Shown: piece by piece, positions 60,350-64,000 of the stretch
How the letters are laid out: each line of letters begins with the position of its first letter
Numbering within the stretch: position 1 is the stretch's first letter
Assembly (NCBI GenBank): GCA_963716115.1
Contig: CAVQSZ010000037.1
Span: 153,953-217,952 of the forward strand
DNA: 64,000 nt
Source: AP-15 sp963716115
GTDB lineage: Bacteria; Pseudomonadota; Alphaproteobacteria; ATCC43930; CGMCC-115725
Direction: 5' to 3'
Notes under the pieces: generated by a model
What the model was told of the DNA's origin: nothing
Seen by the model: the letters and a program-made list of their open reading frames with translations, nothing else
Databases searched by the model: none
Made by a program: the position numbers and the translations under genes

Positions 60350-60688
60350 TCAGCCGTCCTGTCCGCCGTCGCCGTAGATCGCTTCGCGGCTGATTTCCGC
60401 GTCGGCAAGCGGCGCCAGCCCCGCAGCCCGGCGATGATCGGGCAGGCCCGCGACATCGCGCCAAGCCTCGATCCATTCTGCCTCGGAAAGCGGCGCTCGC
60501 TCCCCGCCGAGATAGCGGCAGGCGAGCTCGACGAGCTTCGGTATCGTCGCCGGCCGGGATATGCGGCCGCGGGTATGTCCGGCCTCGTAATCGGCAACAC
60601 GCGAGGGGCTGATCCCGAGCTGGCGGGCGAGCTCCTTGCGATCCCACCGCATGCGGGCGCGAAAATGGCGGAATTCCTGTGGGGTCAT
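60350..60688 (-). CDS. XRE-family HTH regulator, likely antitoxin
   Basis: A 112-aa protein with an N-terminal HTH (MTPQEFRHFRARMRWDRKELARQLGISPSRVADYEAGHTRG) and a C-terminal acidic tail (PLADAEISREAIYGDGG). It would repress its own promoter; the tail may bind the PIN protein encoded 18 nt downstream. The N-terminal sequence also suits a plain phage-type regulator. Confidence 0.78.
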   Translation of the reverse strand: MTPQEFRHFRARMRWDRKELARQLGISPSRVADYEAGHTRGRISRPATIPKLVELACRYLGGERAPLSEAEWIEAWRDVAGLPDHRRAAGLAPLADAEISREAIYGDGGQDG

Positions 60689-60820
60689 CGATCGATCATG
60701 TAGCGCGGGAGGGGGCGCATCGCAAGTTTTTCGCGACCATCGCAACATGTGCGACAGACCGAATTCCTTGCGCCGCCTACCGCAGGCGGTTAACGATGAC
60801 GCTGAACAGTTGGAGTCGCC

Positions 60821-61938
60821 ATGGCCGACGCGATCACCCCGATCACGATGCCGAAATGGGGCCTGACCATGACCGAGGGGAAGGTTCTGGCTTGGCTCAA
60901 GCGCGAAGGCCAGGCCTTCGCCGGCGGCGACGAGATCCTGGAGATCGAGACCAGCAAGATCACCAATGTCGTCGAGGCCGAAGCCGCCGGCGTCCTGCGG
61001 CGAATCGTGGCGCCGGCGGGCGCAACCCTGCCGGTCGGCGCGCTGCTCGCCGTGGTTGCGCCCGAAGCGGTGGCCGACGCGGAAATCGACGCCTATGTCG
61101 CCGCATTCGCGCCGCCCGAGCCTATGGCCGACACGAGCGCGGAGGCTGCCGCGGTCGCGCCGCGCGAGATCGAAATCAGCGGGCGGCGGCTGCGCTGGCT
61201 CGAAATGGGCGAGGGCGACGGGGCGCCGGTGCTGCTGGTGCACGGCTTCGGCGGCGATCTCAACACCTGGATGTTCACCCAGCCGGCGCTGGCCGAAGCC
61301 CGCCGCACGATCGCCTTGGACCTGCCGGGGCACGGCGGCTCGGCGAAGGAGGTCGGCGCCGGCGGCCCGGAGGAATTGACCGATGCCGTCGAGGGGCTGG
61401 CCGATGCGCTCGGCATCGAGCGGATGCATCTCGTCGGTCACTCGATGGGCGGCGCCGTAGCCGCGCTGGCAGCGCTTCGCCGGCCGGAGCGGGCGGCGAG
61501 CCTGACCCTGATCGCCGCGGCCGGGCTCGGGCCCGAGATCGACGGCGCCTTTATCGACGGCTTTATCCGCGCCGGGCGCCGCCGCGAGGCGGTCGAGGTG
61601 CTGAGCCGGCTGGTCTACGACCCGAAATCGGTCAGCCGCGCGATGGTCGAGGAGGTATTGCGCTACAAGCGGCTCGACGGCGTCCCGGCGGCCCTGACCG
61701 CGATCGCCGCCGCCTGGTTTCCCGGCGGCCGCCAGTCGCTCGACCTGACCGAGCGGTTGAAGGCGCTCACGATCCCGGTGCAGCTGATCTGGGGCCGCGC
61801 CGACCGCATCATCCCGGCCGCCCATGCCGAGGCGCTTGCCGACCGCTTCCCGTCCACATCCTCGACGGGGCCGGCCACCTGCCGCATATGGAAAAGGCCG
61901 GCGAGGTCAACCGCCTCGTCAAGGCGCTCGTCGAATAG
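60821..61938 (+). CDS. acoC: Lipoyl domain-alpha/beta hydrolase fusion, acetoin dehydrogenase E2-like (AcoC), with one frameshift near 61855
   Basis: Residues 1-80 form a biotinyl/lipoyl domain with the lipoylated lysine K46 (EIETSKITNVVEAE). From about 120 the protein is an alpha/beta hydrolase: LLVHGFGGDLNTW, nucleophile S208 (VGHSMGGAVAAL) and GAGHLPHMEKAGEV, whose His lies after the shift. A C missing from CTTCCCGTCC (expected CTTCCCCGTCC) causes the break; corrected length is 372 aa. This fusion is the hallmark of AcoC-type acetyltransferases and supports acetoin cleavage for the E1 genes upstream. No E3 gene is in the window. Confidence 0.9.
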
Positions 61939-61956
61939 GGTTTCGGGAGCGAACGA

Positions 61957-62320
61957 CTATTCGAGAGCGGCGCGATCGAGCAGAGCGCGCAGCGTGCGCC
62001 CGAGATGGTCTCTGTACGGCAGCGCGATCCGCGGCCGGCAGCACGCCCAGCCGCTCGGCATCGCGGGCCTCGACCGTGGCGATCTTGGCCGGGCGCACAA
62101 TCGAGGGCGCGGGCAGCCCGGCGGTGCGCAGGTCCGATATCGCTGTGTCACCCGGCCAGCCGCGATTTTCGGCGCTGGTGATCATCAGCAGCCAAACGAG
62201 GCCGTGCGCGGCCTCGATCTCGCCCGTTGCAACGACGAGCGCCGGGCGGCGCTGCCGGATCGGGCGATCGGTATAAGGGAACGGGACCTTGACGATGTCC
62301 CACGGGTCAAAGATCGCCAT
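61957..62320 (-). CDS. MazF/PemK-type toxin, with one frameshift near 62022
   Basis: MAIFDPWDIVKVPFPYTDRP begins a MazF-like mRNA interferase; RRPALVVAT and LLMITSAENRGWPGD are typical strands. The C-terminal helix is in the next frame: YRDHLGRTLRALLDRAALE to a stop at 61957. One extra C at GCTGCCGTAC (coding strand, about 62022) explains it; corrected length is 120 aa. It overlaps its antitoxin gene by 14 nt. It converges on acoC. Confidence 0.78.
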
Positions 62321-62522
62321 AGGCGCGCTTGTCGGCCGCCGACGACCACTCGCGGAACGTGCCGAACGGGTCATCGGGCGGCGCGCGCCTCGCCTTGGTC
62401 AGGATCACGTGGTCGCCCTCGATCCGATAGGCCAGCTCGTCCCCCTCGCCGACATGGAGCGCTGCTCTGACCGGCTGCGGGATCGTCGTTTGCGCCTTGC
62501 TGCTGATTTTGCTGGTGATCAC
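62307..62522 (-). CDS. AbrB/MazE-type antitoxin
   Basis: A 71-aa protein with the AbrB swapped-hairpin (SKISSKAQTTIPQPVRAALHVGEGDELAYRI) and an acidic toxin-binding tail (DDPFGTFREWSSAADKRAYGDL). It lies directly upstream of and overlaps the MazF-like gene, antitoxin first. A perfect inverted repeat 24 bases before its start is a likely operator. Confidence 0.88.
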   Translation of the reverse strand: MITSKISSKAQTTIPQPVRAALHVGEGDELAYRIEGDHVILTKARRAPPDDPFGTFREWSSAADKRAYGDL

Positions 62523-62545
62523 CGATGCCTCCAGGATGACGCAAT

Positions 62546-62562
62546 GTAAGGATTTTCCTTAC
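62546..62562. promoter_or_regulatory. Candidate MazE operator
   Basis: GTAAGGA-TTT-TCCTTAC is a perfect 7-base inverted repeat around a 3-base centre, between the divergent mazE-like gene (start 62522) and amidase gene (start 62628). It could repress mazEF and also affect the amidase. Confidence 0.55.
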
Positions 62563-62627
62563 CCGCATCAAGCTCTTTGCAGTATAGAAGCGGGCGGACC
62601 CGTCATCGCCCGGATAGGAGAGGTGCC

Positions 62628-64000
62628 ATGGACCGCGACACCCTTGCCTTCACCCCTGCCGTCGAGCTGGCGGAAGCCATCCGGCAGAAGCGGGTGTCGC
62701 CGGTCGAGGTGGTCGGCGCCGTCCTGGAGCGGATCGCGGCGGTGGATCCCAAGGTCAACGCCTTCGCCCATCTGGCGGGCGACCGGGCGATGGCGGCGGC
62801 GCGGCGCGCCGAGGCCGAATTGATGCGCGGCGGGCGCCTCGGCCGGCTGCACGGGGTGCCGGCGACCTTGAAGGATCTGCTGATCACCAAGGCCATGCCG
62901 ACGCAATTCGGCAGCCATATCTTTGCCGGGCACCAGCCGGACGAGGACAGCCCGGTCGTGACCCGGCTCGAAGACGAGGGCGCGATCCTGCTCGGCAAGA
63001 CCACGACCTCGGAATTCGGCTGGACCGGGGTCAGCCGCAGCCCGCTGACCGGCATCACCCACAACCCCTGGAAGCACGGCTGCAACGCCGGCGCCTCCTC
63101 GGCCGGCGCCGGCGCCGCCGCCGCGGCCGGCTTTGGGCCGCTGCACCAGGGCAGCGACGGCGCCGGCTCGATCCGCATGCCCGCGCATTTCTGCGGCGTC
63201 TTCGGGATCAAGCCGAGCTTTGGCCGCGTCCCCTATTATCCGGTCGGCAGCGGCGACTACACCTCGCATCTCGGCTGCATCACCCGCACGGTCGCCGACG
63301 GCGCCCTGATGCTGCAGGTCATGGCCGGCCCGCATCCGCTCGACCACACGACGAGCGAGGCTGGACCCGCAGATTATCCCCGCCGGCTGCACGCCGGCAT
63401 TCGCGGCAGGCGCATCGCCTACAGCCCCGATCTCGGCCATGCGCGGGTCGATCCCGAGGTGGCCCGGCTGGTCGCCGCCGCGGCGGGCCGCTTTGCCGAG
63501 CTCGGGGCCACGGTCGAGGAGGCGAAGACCCCATGGGCGGCCGAGGGTCCCGAGATGGGCCGGTTTTTCTGGGCCGCGCACATGACCCGCTACGAGCCGC
63601 ATCTCGTGCGGTGGCGGGAGCGGATGGATCCGGGCCTCGTCGCCTGCATCGAGGCGGCGCGCAACTACCGGGTTGCCGAATACCAGCTGATGCGCGACCG
63701 CAAGATGGCGTATATCGCCGCGATCCACCGCTGGTTCGAGGATTGGGACCTGCTGCTGACCCCGGCGGTGTCGGTCGCGGCCTTCCCGGCGGAGCGGCTG
63801 ATGCCGGAGCATTGGCCGCAGCACGACTGGGACTGGCTCTCCTGGGCCGAATTCTCCTACCCGTTCGATTTTTCGTGGAACCCGGCGGCCAGCGTCCCGT
63901 GCGGCTTTACCGCGGCCGGCCTGCCGGTCGGCCTGCAGATCGTCGGCCGGCGCCATGACGATCTCGGCGTCTTGCAGGCCGCCGCCGCCTTCGAGGAAAT
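62628..64000 (+). CDS. Amidase, GatA/amidase-signature family (3' end outside window)
   Basis: The gene is open to the last base, giving at least 457 residues. The Ser-cisSer-Lys triad is seen as K82 (VPATLKDLL), one of S157/S158 (NAGASSAGAG) and S181 (GSDGAGSIRMPA). The signature loop has Ala where GGSSGG is usual. FFWAAHMTRYEPH, DLLLTPAVSVAAFP and GLPVGLQIVGRRHDD follow the usual order. Many relatives hydrolyse small amides or aryl amides; none can be assigned. AGGAGAGG precedes the ATG. Confidence 0.9.
   Translation, partial: MDRDTLAFTPAVELAEAIRQKRVSPVEVVGAVLERIAAVDPKVNAFAHLAGDRAMAAARRAEAELMRGGRLGRLHGVPATLKDLLITKAMPTQFGSHIFAGHQPDEDSPVVTRLEDEGAILLGKTTTSEFGWTGVSRSPLTGITHNPWKHGCNAGASSAGAGAAAAAGFGPLHQGSDGAGSIRMPAHFCGVFGIKPSFGRVPYYPVGSGDYTSHLGCITRTVADGALMLQVMAGPHPLDHTTSEAGPADYPRRLHAGIRGRRIAYSPDLGHARVDPEVARLVAAAAGRFAELGATVEEAKTPWAAEGPEMGRFFWAAHMTRYEPHLVRWRERMDPGLVACIEAARNYRVAEYQLMRDRKMAYIAAIHRWFEDWDLLLTPAVSVAAFPAERLMPEHWPQHDWDWLSWAEFSYPFDFSWNPAASVPCGFTAAGLPVGLQIVGRRHDDLGVLQAAAAFEE

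Overview
The window is about 64 kb of very GC-rich DNA (by eye around 70%) from an alphaproteobacterium. Evidence for this is the kdsD-lptC-lptA-lptB-rpoN-hpf-ptsN run, the DUF1150/Hsp20 pair, a fused-order petABC (cytochrome bc1) operon, an NDUFA9-like epimerase, Tim44- and MidA/NDUFAF7-like proteins, and many GTG/TTG starts with 1-8 nt gene overlaps. A PEP-CTERM protein and TPR sugar-transferase-like protein fit a soil or aquatic Rhodospirillales/Rhizobiales-type genome, but I cannot name the genus.

Layout. 1-6.4 kb: the 3' part of fdhD, then mobA, converging on a minus-strand group of SDR, ThDP enzyme, oxalate/formate-family antiporter and a 35-aa partner. 6.4-7.8 kb: an intergenic repeat, rearranged vapB/vapC remnants and an epimerase. 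8-15.5 kb: tRNA-Leu(CAG), an RNase D-like gene, then the LPS-transport/sigma-54 operon. 15.5-26.4 kb: small heat-shock protein, Tim44-like protein, hemF, trmL, petABC, methylthioadenosine salvage (mtnP-mtnA), nhaA and a glyoxalase-like gene. 26.4-34.4 kb: a minus-strand housekeeping block (lgt, midA-like, pgeF, lipoprotein, prs, rplY, pth, ychF) ending in a toxin-antitoxin pair, with tRNA-Val(GAC) upstream. 34.4-45.6 kb: metC, a broken methyltransferase, an MFS transporter, a PEP-CTERM gene behind a strong sigma-54 promoter candidate, a fatty acid hydroxylase, a TPR protein, a lytic transglycosylase, and an intact plus a decayed copy of a metallo-beta-lactamase gene. 45.7-55.6 kb: a DUF1326-DUF2182-DUF1326 operon, secreted/pentapeptide proteins, TetR/GST, a cytochrome P450 and a membrane methyltransferase. 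55.6-64 kb: vapBC, a phosphoesterase, an acetoin-dehydrogenase-like gene set (E1alpha, unknown protein, E1beta, lipoyl-hydrolase) broken up by a PIN/XRE pair and followed by mazEF, then an amidase that runs off the end.

Thirteen single-base frameshifts break eleven otherwise well-conserved genes, among them lptA, rpoN, mtnA and both E1 subunits. In each case removing (or adding) one base per site gives a product of normal family length. Most are probably sequence errors from an indel-prone or draft assembly, although I cannot prove that from one sequence. Such genes are reported as single loci with the shift position.

The most interesting unexplained items are the cysteine-rich DUF1326/DUF2182 operon (45.7-47.8 kb), the unknown 206-aa protein between the E1 subunits together with an E1beta-E1alpha chimeric scar (58.0-58.8 kb), and the sigma-54 promoter with phased upstream repeats ahead of the PEP-CTERM gene (38.7-38.9 kb), which sits in the same window as rpoN.
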